A stretch of DNA of 64,000 nucleotides. Origin: Saccharum officinarum. Its lineage: Eukaryota > Streptophyta > Magnoliopsida > Poales > Poaceae. The stretch covers positions 8,954,346-9,018,345 of the forward strand of contig CM036215.1 of the NCBI GenBank assembly GCA_020631735.1, given 5' to 3'. The translations under genes and the position numbers were made by a program. Of this stretch, positions 1 through 10,683 are shown one piece after another. The notes beneath the pieces were generated by a model. It saw only the letters and a program-made list of their open reading frames with translations. It searched no databases and was not told where the DNA came from. Every line of letters starts with the position of its first letter. Position 1 is the stretch's first letter.

Positions 1-166
1 TAGAAGCACTAGCCATCTGAACTAGGGAAACTTCTCATATAAAATGCACCCGCAATCCTATTTAGTAGGGGCGGACAAGGAAAAATACCCCTAATTAATG
101 ACTCCTTGGTAAGCACAATCATGTCCTAAATGACTTGTTTTATGGGTATGGAGGGAGTAGTATCTA

Positions 167-562
167 GTGGACTCTGGATTCAAGCAGGGAAAAAGATATT
201 TGGCGCCATATCGCAATTCAAGGCACCGTCTCGATAATTTTGAAGGCACAAGTGAGCATGCATTGTCAAACCATGAGAATTTTAACCTTGCTCATTCAAA
301 GATTCACAATGTGGTGGAATGGACATTTGGGCTGCTCAAAGAAAGGTGGACAATTTTAGGAGGTGTTCCGTACTTTCCGATAGACAAGCAAAAGAAGATA
401 ATTCTAGCATGCTTCGTACTAAACAATTACCTGTGGGAGTGGGAGCATGGTGATGGTAGTACAGCAAGGTACAAACTATCTGATTGGGTGGCTGTCAGCA
501 GCACTTCTAATATGTCTTTGCTGCGAGAACTTATCATTGTCAGAATCTACTATGCTAATTAG
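167..562 (+). pseudogene. PIF/Harbinger transposase, C-terminal relic
   Basis: An open frame of 131 codons with no ATG at its start resembles the C-terminal part of plant PIF/Harbinger (HARBI1-like, DDE_Tnp_4) transposases. The order of motifs fits: a 'YLAPYRNSRHRLDNF' block, then 'NLAHSKIHNVVEWTFGLLKERW', then 'QKKIILACFVLNNYL'. In the family the conserved E of the DDE triad lies in the 'V.ER.FG.LK.R' block; here it reads VEWTFG, so the Glu is kept and the neighbouring Arg is lost. The N-terminal two thirds, with the other catalytic Asp residues, are not visible, and the window begins only 166 bases upstream. No terminal inverted repeat was found next to it. The family call is fairly secure, but activity is not expected. 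Confidence 0.7.
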
Positions 563-1019
563 GTAAGGTATATCATTGATGCCTGCTACGTTTTATAATT
601 GTCAACATATAGGCAATCACTTCTACTGGACTTTAATTGTATGACAGTACTATGTTGAATGGCTGGGGAGGTGCCAAGGACTGCATGTTCAAGTGTGCAG
701 AATCTGACTTCTCTCTGCAGTTGCTTATGTTGCTTTGCCAAAGGCAACTGATTCTGTAAATGCTCCATGTATGCCAACTTGCAATAGGTTTAAGTTGTGC
801 CATCAATATTGTAGTCATGTGTTGTAATGATGTAGTAGTTGATATGTTGTATGTAAATCTATGTGCTATGTGTTGTAAAGGACCTGTAATGGCACCCAAT
901 GTTAAACTGCTGCAAATTGTAGTAACTATGCATTGAAATGATGCTATAGTCAAATGCTTATAAACTATCTGCTGATGGTGAGCTTGAACTTGCCTCAAAT
1001 TTTCTTTTTTACACACTCC
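563..1019. other. No gene recognised
   Basis: AT-rich sequence between the transposase relic and the first CTCGGCG-type repeats. Only short chance reading frames are seen. Confidence 0.5.
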
Positions 1020-1565
1020 CACAGGCTCGGCGTGAGGTACATCAATGCCAAGACTCATAGCTCAGCGTCAGGTATATTCACACCGACATATGATCACATT
1101 GTTGGTCCTTACTGAGTAAAAGGTGCCCGTGGCGCCGACATGCACGGCCTCAGCGTCATAGCACAACACGCTAAGCCACAGACCTCGGCGTCTAACAAAA
1201 GCACATTGAGCCGCAGACCTCAGCAAGCCATGTTTTAATGCTGACGTCTGGACTTAGGCCGATTCTTACTGCAATCGAACAGTACATAGCACCGACACAC
1301 ACACCCTCAGCGTGCTGTTACCCCACGCCGATCCACGGTGTACCCTGACGTGACGCCTAGGTCCCTCGACTCGAACCCTAACAACGACTGCACCCTAGCC
1401 TCGGTGCGCAACGAGTCAGCGTGGACCTTTTTATGCTCGGCGTGGGTCCAATCAAGGCTGAGCCCTGGACCGAACCCTAACAAAAGAGGCGACTGGGCCC
1501 TACCCTCAGCGCGGAAGAACACGACGCTAAGCTTTTTACGCTCGGCGTGTGCCAACTCAACCTGA
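1020..1565. repeat. GC-rich CTCGGCG-type repeat cluster (left)
   Basis: About ten degenerate copies of a short motif (CTCGGCGT, CTCAGCGT and the reverse CGCTGAG/ACGCTAAG forms) are scattered in both orientations. The same motif family returns at 5660-5865. Paired clusters of short repeats in mixed orientation are typical of the subterminal regions of large plant DNA transposons such as CACTA, or of some LTRs. No clear terminal inverted repeat or target duplication was found, so the element type is undecided. Confidence 0.5.
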
Positions 1566-1706
1566 GCCCCCACAAAGGCTTACCCCTTTTCTTTGTCATC
1601 CAATGTGATATTGCCAATTGATTCTGATTTGTTTCATGCAGAGTAGAGGCGAATTGTTACTTGAAGCTCAACGACCAATCTTAAAATCAATGATAAAAAG
1701 TACAAC

Positions 1707-1908
1707 AGATGCAATGGCATGTGATGACCCCTATATAATCAGGGTACAGAGGTAGTAATGTAAACCTAACATGCCTTAGGGAATTCAAACAAACAAATAT
1801 TACATTGAAACAAACTACGAGAGTTGCAATGGCATGTGACGACCTATGCATGCTGAGGGCGAGGAGGTCATAGACTAAACCTAACATGCCTTAGGGAATT
1901 TAAACTAA
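1707..1908. repeat. Imperfect direct repeat, two units
   Basis: Two units of about 85 bp start at about 1707 and 1823. Both contain 'GCAATGGCATGTGA' and end with 'CCTAACATGCCTTAGGGAAT'. They lie just downstream of the stop of the minus-strand gene at 1958-2650, so they probably belong to its 3' UTR or flank. Confidence 0.75.
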
Positions 1909-1957
1909 ACGTAGCCTACATGACATCACCACTGATAACGACAACCATAGTTTACTC

Positions 1958-2650
1958 CTAGTAATGCTCCCACATTGCAAACTGAGTAGAACCTTCTCTG
2001 CAGTATTCTCCCATACTAGGTGGAGGTGGCGGTGGCGATGGGGGAGGAGGGCCTTTCTTCTTGTGATAAGGGCACTGGCAATATGGATCAGTGCAAAGGT
2101 TCTCTGCATCATTGTTGTTGTTCTCGTCCTCCTCATCCCTGGTACCGCTTCCAACTTCCCTTTCTAGGTCAAAGATACGTTCCTGAAGGTAGTTGATGTA
2201 TTGTTGATGGGGATAAATAGGAGCAGGATCTATCCATCTAGTGAACCACAGTTCCCCTCAGTAATGCAATTTTGAAACATACCAAAAGCTTCCTATAAGT
2301 ATTGATAAAACATGATAAATATTTGACAAAAGAGATAGGCCAGAAGTAGTACCCATCTTTCAGACATCTTAAGAAACGATGGCCTGCTCCATCATTCTCG
2401 TCGGTGCACATTTGCACTACGCAATCCAAACCATGGCGGCATCTTGGCCAATCTTCTTTACGGCTATTGTATCCTCTAAGAGGACACTCAAGGTTGAAAT
2501 CACTCTTGCTCTCCAAAGGAAACTCAAATAGTGGTTCATTGTAGAAATCAGAGCCAAGAGAACCCTCCCAAACAATCGGATCTCCCTTCTTCCCCCCTGT
2601 TCTCTCCTGTGACCTACACCCTTTTCGCTCGAGGAGCCTCCACCAAACAT
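1958..2650 (-). pseudogene. GRF-like zinc-finger protein gene (two exons), frameshifted
   Basis: Exon 1 is about 2353-2650 and exon 2 is 1958-2256, joined by a GT-AG intron in phase (donor after 'RCLKDG', then 'ELWFTRWIDP'). The first ATG is at 2648-2650. Exon 1 holds a Cys/His cluster: 'CPLRGYNSRKEDWPRCRHG', 'DCVVQMCTDENDGAGHRFL', then Arg-Cys. This resembles the GRF-type zinc-binding motif in which Cys residues precede a G-R-F/F-L-R-C block. Exon 2 gives a short acidic Asn-rich stretch, 'CTDPYCQCPYHKKK', a polyproline tract and a stop at 1958-1960. A frameshift lies near the C6 run at 2592-2597 (G6 on the coding strand). Similar proteins, often next to transposons, are common hypothetical proteins in grasses; no function is known to me. 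It may be transposon cargo. Confidence 0.55.
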
Positions 2651-2722
2651 TTCAACTATAGCGAAAACTTAACATTAGTGTTGAAGTTATGGAGCAATAC
2701 AAGGAGCACATTGTATATATAG

Positions 2723-3312
2723 ACGAAACCACCTCCACCATTATTGCTACTAAAACAAACAACTGTAAATGAATTGTATGTGCGTCTGTAAAGCACTTTT
2801 ATTGAACTTGAAAAGCTACTGAAAATTATGTGTCGTCATTTCATCTAAGAACTAAAAAGCCTAGATACTAAAACTAAAAAGCCTACAACTGTGTCCAGTT
2901 ATTTCATCTGTAAAGTATATTATTCATAGACTAGATGCTACAACTGAAAAGCGTACACCATACGTGCATTCATTTCATCTAGAAAGGCCGGTACGAGTAG
3001 ACCTGAAAAGCACGGTTCAATGCACAGTTGATGTGACAACACACTGCACAAGCTACACCGCTTGCATTAAATAAGTATGAAAAGCCTACAATTCAAACTC
3101 GTTTCAATAGCTCAAACGCCAAATGTGCTCAAAAGGCCTCCGAAGTTCAGTAAATGGACACAGTGTTCATTACATGGGTACAATACATCAATAGTCCAAA
3201 TGAAACACAAGACAACAATGAAAGTTCTACTACATAACAACATTGTTCATTACTAAAGCATGAAACTAACAAGTCTAAAGAATGAACTACCACACAGCGC
3301 AATCAGAAATCC
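2723..3312. other. Spacer between two decayed minus-strand genes
   Basis: AT-rich sequence with weak internal repetition ('AACTAAAAAGCCTA' and close variants at 2850-2960). No gene seen. It is the 3' flank of the 3313-5188 gene and the promoter side of the 1958-2650 gene. Confidence 0.5.
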
Positions 3313-5188
3313 TCAGTCAGAAACATAATCTGTAAGAAACTCATCATCCGAGTACCAATCCTCTACCACAACCTCGTTCATGTGGCTAGGCTCACCTACA
3401 TTGCCCTGATCTGCCTCTCGCCTGTAGTAAGTAGCCTCCACTTCATCTACAGCGTGATACAAGAACGCGTCCTTCTGCGCCTTGTTCATATGGCTAGGCT
3501 AACCCGCATTGCCCTGATCTGCTTGTCGCCTGTAGTTAGTGGCCTCCACTTCATCTGTAGCCTCTGTGGCCTAGGAGAAGAACGCGTCCTCCTATGCCTC
3601 CAAGCCCACCTTTGCTAGAGCGATGAGCTCGCTCAGTCTGCCAGTGTCGTCCTCATCCTCCTCCCCCTGCAAGCTCGCCTCCGCTAGAGCGATGAGATCA
3701 CTCAACCTAGCAGTGTCGTCCTCATCCTCATCCCCCTCATCGGCCACCACAATCGAAGATAGAACGGTGTGATCAGCTCGCGTTCTGTACTCTTATAACT
3801 TCTTTTCCTAAAACCTTGCATGGGCTAGCTCTACGGCATGGTCCTCGCTGCATCCAATCCCTTCATGTATAAAATGCAACCGTTAGCAACACAATTATAT
3901 TACATTTAAAAGCAGGCAACAAAAATAACAAGGCTTTCAATCACTCACTGGCACACAATGCAACAACATGGTCGTTCAAGACCTGCATCTGCACTCTTGC
4001 CTCCTCTCTTGCCTCCTTCCTTGCCCTCTCCTCCTCTACCTTCCTCCATCTCTCTAACCCCCATTTGTCAAGCCTAACACTGATCGGGTTACGAAAACCG
4101 TGTTGTCTAGCAAACTCACGCATCTTCTTTATGTGGTCTTTAACGAAGAGGTCAACGAACTGAGTTCCATAACCAAACTTTCGTGCAAATACTTGCTTCG
4201 CCTTGATTTCATCCAAGAACTTAGCTTGACCATCATAAAATTCCCACTTGCATTTCCTAGTGCTCTGTTCAAATGAAAAAATAGATTATAAGTCTTCACG
4301 GTAGAAAAAAAAATATGATTTTAGGTTTTCCATAACAATAACCAACCTCATCATTGTCAACCATATGGCTGCATCAATGGCCTATTCCAAGCTCCGAAGG
4401 GACTAGGCCGTAGTTGTCTTTGACACCACATTCGCACATGACAGGAGGTGCTTCGATGATTATCCTTTCTTTCTTCTTTTCCTTTGCCTTTGGCGGCTCT
4501 GGCCATTGATTCTTAGGACCATAGAGCCACTCCTTGAAATGACACATTGCAAATCCAAAGCGCTAAAAGAGAATAGATTAGTACATGCACACATAGAGCT
4601 AAACATTTAAACATATACACTTTCCACTTACTTCATGCTTGTTGGGACACACAAACTCCAACGTATTCTCAAGGTTTATCACAGCTCGATCTCCGCAATC
4701 GTACAGAGGAGGTTCCTCGAGTCGTCTAACTGCGGCTAGGTGCTTCTCCTTAGCCGTCATTGGCGGGGGTTAGGGGGAGGTGGAACCCATCGCTCGAAGT
4801 GCTCACGTGGATGCCTCCCTCTCCACCAATCGTCGAAAAGGAGGTACCTTGGGTCAAATTTGTCTGGACCGTTGATCCACCGAAAGAAAAGGCACCTCTC
4901 ATGGTCCTACACAATAAGATTCCAACAAAATGTTAGTAAACTGCTAACACAAATGCAGAAAAAAAAAGATAAGGAAACAATTACCACATTAAAACGACTG
5001 CATGTGTAGAAGCAACATGTAGCTGTGTCTAGATGTCTCGATTGAAACACGTGGGCCGCGAAACCACAGTCACAGTTAGGGATAGGGAGGTCAGGAGGGA
5101 CAGGGGCATCTTTGCTAGACACGTCGGGGTATAATTCTCTAGGACGACCCCGTTTTCGCCACAACTACTTCCGATACATGTCTTGCAT
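3313..5188 (-). pseudogene. Multi-exon GRF-like Cys-rich protein gene, broken
   Basis: Five exons can be followed: 4985-5188, 4632-4906, 4347-4562, 3949-4264 and about 3870 down to 3313. GT-AG borders keep phase. The first ATG would be 5186-5188. Three CxCG-type motifs appear in order: 'NCDCGFAAHVFQSRH' ending in 'FYTC', 'YDCGDRAV' and 'MCECGVKD'. 'CLFFRWINGPDKFDPRYLLF' follows the first. The fourth exon is a charged, coiled-coil-like stretch (residues KWGLERWRKVEEERARKE). The last exon is acidic and internally duplicated, ending in 'DDEFLTDYVSD' and a stop at 3313-3315. Damage: a TAG seven codons after the ATG, a frameshift near 4765, a TGA before 'CSHM' in exon 3, and several stops in exon 5. 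Family resemblance is to grass hypothetical proteins with GRF-like zinc fingers. The function is unknown and the locus is probably dead. Confidence 0.5.
3375..3605. repeat. Tandem duplication of about 110 bp in the last exon
   Basis: Two adjacent units both contain 'CATTGCCCTGATCTGC' and 'TGGCTAGGCT'. On the coding strand they encode two versions of a DAF..EVEAT.YRR.ADQGN..PSHMN block. A second pair of about 66 bp (3615-3735) repeats 'GCTAGAGCGATGAG' and 'AGTGTCGTCCTCATCCTC' and encodes an acidic LSxLIALA block twice. Confidence 0.8.
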
Positions 5189-5659
5189 CTAACAAAATAG
5201 TTGTAATTAAACACCAATCAAAGGATGATGATTAAATACTAAAGCAATCTAAAGGTGAACCATTTGCATTACAACTAACCCTAATGCAATCAATAAACAA
5301 CTAACCATAATCAACCAATGAACAACTAACTCACCAAAGGAAACAAAGTTAATATACCACAATAATCGTACATTTGAGGCCTAGAATCAATTAAGACATA
5401 GTTTTCGTAAATGACATCAACCAACCAATCAAAACCTACTATCCAAAAGAACAACAACAAATGTAACCCATTCTAACCGGATAAAATGAAAGAGGGGAAC
5501 GAGGAGCACCTTGGGGAAGCGTCCAAAACCTCGATCTGGCCTCCCTAGACCTGCATTTAGGGTTTAGGGTTCGTGGGAACAGAGGGGGGGACAAAAGAAT
5601 GCACCAAGGAAAGGAGAGAATGGAGAAGGGAGGAAGAAGGGGGCCGCGGCACAGCCTTA

Positions 5660-5865
5660 TGTGGCCAGACCTCGGCGTTGAATCGAGTCGCGCCGAGGTC
5701 TGAGCCTCGGCGTTAACTAAGCCGACGCCAACCTCTGCGGGACCTAGGGCCACGATAAATTCTACGACTGCAGTCAGCGGTGACATGGCAGCATCACATC
5801 GTCAACTGACACCGCGCCGAGGCACATAACTTGGCGTGATGTCCTATTGCGCCGAGGGTTTGGTC
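5660..5865. repeat. GC-rich CTCGGCG-type repeat cluster (right)
   Basis: Several copies of CCTCGGCG and its complement CGCCGAG occur within 200 bp (for example near 5672, 5692, 5704, 5818 and 5850), matching the motif family at 1020-1565. Together the two clusters bracket the two GRF-like pseudogenes. Confidence 0.5.
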
Positions 5866-6379
5866 TATTTTCAGAAAATGTTTTGTTTTAAAAAATATTT
5901 TTAAAAAGGTCCAAAATAAAAAAAAATTCACGTACAGTGCCAGCTGAGCTGACAGGGGGACGGATCAGGATCGATGAGCCGTTGACTCGTGTGAACCACT
6001 GCACGGATCGATGTGGACCGGACAGCGACAGCAGGGTTGAAAACACCAGAACTAGCACAGTAGTGGGAGTAGCTCATCAGGATGATGCATAGGTTGACAG
6101 AGCACCGTTGGTGTTGGTCCTTTGAGCGAGCGAGCACAGTGCACTGACGACGAGTCGACGACGGCGCGCGCACCATGCATGGGACCAGCCTGACTGGCTC
6201 TCTCGCTCGGCCGCTCGGCGACGACGACAGCGACATGCATGCATGAATGAGGCGAGTGCAGCGAGCAGCGACCGATGCACGCAGCAGCTGATCCCTGATC
6301 CCTCATGCATCGTGGGCTCAGTGCTGGTGCATGCAGCGCAGGCAGAGCAGGCACACGGGACGCACGGAACTCCTCGCTA
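5866..6379. other. No gene recognised
   Basis: An A-rich strip (5880-5930) is followed by a GC-rich stretch with short overlapping frames on both strands. None resembles a protein I know. Confidence 0.5.
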
Positions 6380-6610
6380 GTCCTCTATCCCAAATTATTG
6401 GTCGCTTTGGGTTTTGTGTCGCAAATTTGACTCGATTTATAAAAAATACGTACAACATTTATATCTCTAAATAAATTTATTAAAAACTAGATTCAAAGAT
6501 CTTTCTAAGGATACTAATTTTATACCATAAATATTAATATTTTTAATATATATTTTATCAAAGTTGTTTCTCGGAAAGTGAAAACGACATATATTATGGG
6601 ACGGAGTGAG
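6380..6610. mobile_element. Stowaway-type MITE
   Basis: About 230 bp, AT-rich inside, bounded by imperfect TIRs. The left end is 'CCTCTATCCCAAATTATTGG'; the right end reads 'TATTATGGGACGGAGTGAG'. TA dinucleotides flank both ends, as expected for Tc1/mariner-related Stowaway elements. Confidence 0.8.
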
Positions 6611-6620
6611 TACCTCCTGC

Positions 6621-7141
6621 TAGCGTTGAAAACGGACAGAAAAATTCCCATTCCGACCTGTTCAGTTTTCCACTTTTGTCCGTTCGTTTCGGTATTTGCG
6701 GGGTCTTGTTTCCGTATTGACGGAAATGGGAGAGAGGTTTTTCCGTCCGTTTCCGCAGGATCCCGTTTTCACTCGAAATTGACCCATATTTATTTCGTTT
6801 TTCATCCCGTTTTAAATCTATATGAGATGTGCAGAAATTAATATGTTCATAAACCTATTAATCACCAATTATGTATGTTAACACATGGCATACTAGTGAA
6901 TACTAGACTAATAACTTCGTATGTATATTAATTTGTGACTTTGCTCATGTGTATTCATGAATATTTAATTATATTATTCTAACTTAATTTTTCGACTCTC
7001 CATCCGTATTTGTTCGTCTCCGTGCATCCGCATATCCTGATTCCGTTTCCAAACCCGTATTTTCCGAACTCAATCCCGTTTTCACCAAAAAATATAGAAA
7101 CGGAAGTAGAAATATGGTTTTTCCGTCCGTTTTCATTGCTA
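6621..7141. mobile_element. hAT-type non-autonomous element (521 bp)
   Basis: The TIRs are TAGCGTTGAAAACGGACAGA on the left and the complement of TAGCAATGAAAACGGACGGA on the right. They are flanked by 8-bp duplications CCTCCTGC (6613-6620) and CCTCCTAC (7142-7149), 7 of 8 identical. An 8-bp duplication with TAG-starting TIRs indicates the hAT superfamily. It lies immediately beside the Stowaway element ending at 6610. There is no coding capacity. Confidence 0.85.
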
Positions 7142-7605
7142 CCTCCTACTCCTACTAATATATGGCTAATGCAGTGAGAAAGTGGCGCAGATGGAAGATG
7201 TGAGGGAGCAGCAGCACAGCAGAGCATGAGCGGAGGGGACGAGTGCTTTTGCTAGTGCTGCCACACGGTAGAGGGGTAGGGTGAAGGCCATAGAAACAAA
7301 GACCATCTCATTGCCGTTCCCATGCATCATGGGTGGTGGTGCATTGGTGCTGTCAATGTGGCCCGGCGGGGCCCGCCGGACACCATGGTCAACGTGCGTC
7401 GGGCCCGCCCATGCACTAGGATAGGTTGTCAATTTGTTTCAGAGACGCAGCCACGCAGCATATGTACTACAGTATATAGCAGTAGCAGCTGTAGCAGCTG
7501 GAGCCGGCCACCCCATATGGCTGATGCATGTGTCGTCGTACACGCATCTTGGTGCGTGGTGCCAAACCTTATCACAGCTGTGTTTTCGATTTTGTTAGAC
7601 ATATA

Positions 7606-7866
7606 CTTCCTCCGTTCCAAATTATAGTTCGTTTGACTTTTTCCAAATTATAGTTCGTATGACTTTTTTAACCTCAAGTTTGACTACTTGTCTTATTTAA
7701 AAAAATTATACAAACGTAGTCAAATTTAAGTCATTCTTAAAGAATTTTTATTAATAAAGCAAGCCATAACAAAAGAAATGATATTTTGCACAAATTTTTA
7801 AATAAAACGAGTGGTCAAACTTAGAGTCAAAAAAGTTAAACGAACTACAGTTTGGAATGGATTTAG
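7606..7866. mobile_element. Stowaway-type MITE
   Basis: The left end 'CTTCCTCCGTTCCAAATTAT' pairs with a degenerate right end 'GTTTGGAATGGATTTAG', with flanking TA. A 26-bp unit (CCAAATTATAGTTCGTxTGA and following T run) is tandemly duplicated near the left end. Confidence 0.8.
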
Positions 7867-7872
7867 TACTAA

Positions 7873-8095
7873 GGATTTGTTAGGTATACTTTCTTGCGGC
7901 TTTGGCTTCCTCTTGCAACTCCTCTTACTGTAGTAACACTGTTTATAGAAGTTGTTTTTTCTCTCCTTGCAAAATGTGAAACCGACAGAAACTACGATGT
8001 TATGGTGGCTCCTCTAGCTCCGGCTCTGGCTCTAGCTCCTCTGATACTATAGCATTGGGCTAGAGCCTGAACGAGCCCGATCATCTAACGGGGCC
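7873..8095. mobile_element. Tourist-like (PIF/Harbinger) MITE, degenerate
   Basis: About 223 bp flanked by TAA on both sides. The ends GGATTTGTTAGGTA and the complement GGCCCCGTTAGATGA are weakly inverted. The interior has the CTCC(A/G)GCTC-rich composition common in such grass elements. The family call is tentative. Confidence 0.4.
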
Positions 8096-8634
8096 TAAGG
8101 CTAGCTGTACTTCGCAAGGTTAGACACATGACATACACACATTTTGGTGCCAAAAGTGGTCATAGCTAGCCGTGTTTTCGATTTTAGTGGCAGACATTGC
8201 CATTCATTTTAGGTTTATTTATTAGGAGCCAAACTTCTCTAACTTTGATCAAGCTTTTACGAAGATATATCAATATCCGCAAGTTTAAATGAATACACCG
8301 AGAGACATAGTTCATTGATAAAAAATCAAAATTTAGATTCATGACTTAATATATGATGCAACAAGGGTCACCATAGTTAATGGCAAGGAAATAAACTAAT
8401 TGCATATTAAAATATACAAGGTGCAATGCAAAGTAAATGTATGAATATGCATGAAAAATATACAAGTCAGTCCCTTGCAAAAAAAAAGCAATTAATAAGT
8501 TTATGATGATTAGATATAGACTCCAAAGTATCTATTATGTCAATTTTGTAGAAAATAAACAAAGAAAATATACAATTTAATATAAGAATTTTTTATTAAT
8601 TAAATAAAATATATTAATAGTACATCTTTTAAAA

Positions 8635-8670
8635 TTCTAGCCAGTGCGAGAGCACGGGTTGATGGACTAG
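8635..8670 (+). mobile_element. Helitron 3' terminus
   Basis: A short hairpin (CCAGTGC, loop, GCACGGG at about 8641-8657) is followed 9 bases later by CTAG (8667-8670) and then T. Hairpin plus CTRR before T is the usual Helitron 3' end. The 5' TC end was not located, so the length of the element to the left is unknown. Confidence 0.45.
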
Positions 8671-8922
8671 TGTTCCTAATACTCTTAGTATGTCACACAT
8701 AATTCCTTTAAAAGAAGGAATGTCACGTGGTTTACTTCCTAATTAAGACGTGTTGCATGATCCGAGGCAGATAGTAGACAGTAGCGTATCTCAATCGGTA
8801 ATTTGGTGCTGGAAATGTGGGCCAGCCGCGTTACTAAAACTCATAACATCGTTTTTAGGACAAATTTTAAATCATAGAACATCACGTTCTTCGGGACCAA
8901 GAGAGTAACAAATAAGCATCTA

Positions 8923-9164
8923 GGCCTTGTTTAGTTACCTTCCAAATTCCAAATTTTTACACTCTCTCTTCACCACATCAATCTTTAGACGCATGTATAA
9001 AGTACTAAATGTAGGTAAAAAATAACTAATTACACTGTTTGTCTGTAATTTACGAGACGAATCTTTTGAGCCTAATTAGTCAATGATTAGACACTAATTG
9101 CTAAATACAAACGAAATAGCTATAATAGCCTAGATTAAAAAAGTTACAATCTAAACCAGGTCCT
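8923..9164. mobile_element. Tourist-like MITE (GGCCTTGTTTAGTT family)
   Basis: The left end GGCCTTGTTTAGTTACC faces a right end ending in 'CTAAACCAGGTCC'. The interior carries the family hallmark 'GAGACGAATCTTTTGAGCCT'. The same hallmark occurs in the copy at 57787-58006, so the two are relatives. Confidence 0.8.
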
Positions 9165-10683
9165 AGCTAAGGTTGCTAAGGTTCGTTTCCGGTGGTCTAC
9201 GACGAGGAACCAAGTGAAGTAAGATATTACTATTTTTTATATATATTTAGTTAAAATTAAAATATTTCACTTCTCATAAAGCGAGAATAACACTTTTCGT
9301 GTGACAGAGGAAGCAGAGGATGCGATAGATTTCACTGCTTTCAAGCAGTGTTTTTTTTCCCGGTACTGTACGGTGGAAAAGGGAATCGGAGGAAAGAGAG
9401 CGCGAACGCAACAATTAAATTCAACGGAAATGGTCCAAAACTACTGCAGATGTCTGTGTCTGCATCCATCGATGAGACGGCAGCGGTGCGTAACAGCACG
9501 TGTGCGTTTCAGCTGGAATCTCTTCCAAATCCTTGTAAAATCTTATAGCTGCGTGGAGATTGGGAAGAAACATTTAAATAACCTTCTTTATTTTTTGGTT
9601 TGGCACACACTGATCGAGTGGAAGGCGGCACCACGCCCGGTCCGTCCAAACTCCAAATCTCTACGTGTTACACAATGAATGAACAAACTAAACGTGCGGC
9701 CAACTCCAGTAGTGCGCGTGCGTGCGTGCGGCTCCAATCTCGATTCCTGCAGCCTCTCGCCCGTCGACGGCACAGCAAATCAACACTCAATTAGCTTGAT
9801 CGATACTGTAGGGGGATCTGCTGATGATACGGCTTCTAGAACCTGATCCATCCACACAGTGATCGACTTACAGTGAATCAACAAAATTCTTCATTTTATT
9901 TTTTTTTTATTATATCAATTAAAAAAACAAGATAGATGCATGACATGCGTCGCACGCGACCACTGCTGCATGCCGCGTGGCTTGGACGACCGCTGCTGCC
10001 CTGGCTGCATGCGCACCCACGTCCCTGCTGCATCTGCATGCCTGCCTAGCTGACCTGAAAACTAAGCTACAGACCGGTCGAGCGAGCGGGTGGAAAGTGG
10101 AAACGACACTACAGCCTAACGACGGTGATGGAACGAGAAGACTCGGCCGGCCGGCCTGCCGGCGCACCGTCCGTCGATCACGCTTCACGCGCACGGCCAC
10201 CGCGATCGACAGCACTGTGAGCGTGAGTCGACGACGACCCAGCAGGCGAGAGAGCGAGCGCACGGCCGGCTAGTCGGCTACCTAGCTAGCTGGTGGAGCT
10301 AGAGACAACGACGAGCACGAGTCCACGAACGACGACGACATGAACGGAACGCGCGCACATGCGCACGCACGCAACTTCGTCTCTCGGTCGTCGCCCCATC
10401 ATCATCAGATCGCGTCCGGAGCAGTGATGAATATATTGAGCACACACGACACGAGACGACGAGGCTGGATCCATCAGGAGAAGAAAGCGGCGCCACTGAA
10501 ATGATGCTGCAGGAAAATGGTGAGTGGGGGGAGGTACAGCGCAGATGCAGGAAAATGGTGAGTAGGGGTGGGTCACATGCATGCACTAGAATAGAATAGC
10601 ATGACCGACCATTGCCAACAGATGCGGCAGTCAGCACAGCAGCAGGCCAGCTGCCTAATGCTGCTCTGAATCTCATGCTGCTC
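9165..10683. other. No gene recognised
   Basis: Short open frames exist on both strands, and 9950-10600 is GC-rich with many CG-containing palindromes. I recognise no protein domain, RNA or terminal repeat. A promoter or 5'UTR region of a gene outside my recognition cannot be excluded. Confidence 0.4.

Noticed and set aside
9919..10676. Overlapping open frames of about 100-125 codons on both strands
   Set aside because: GC-rich sequence gives long chance frames on both strands; none has a recognisable motif.
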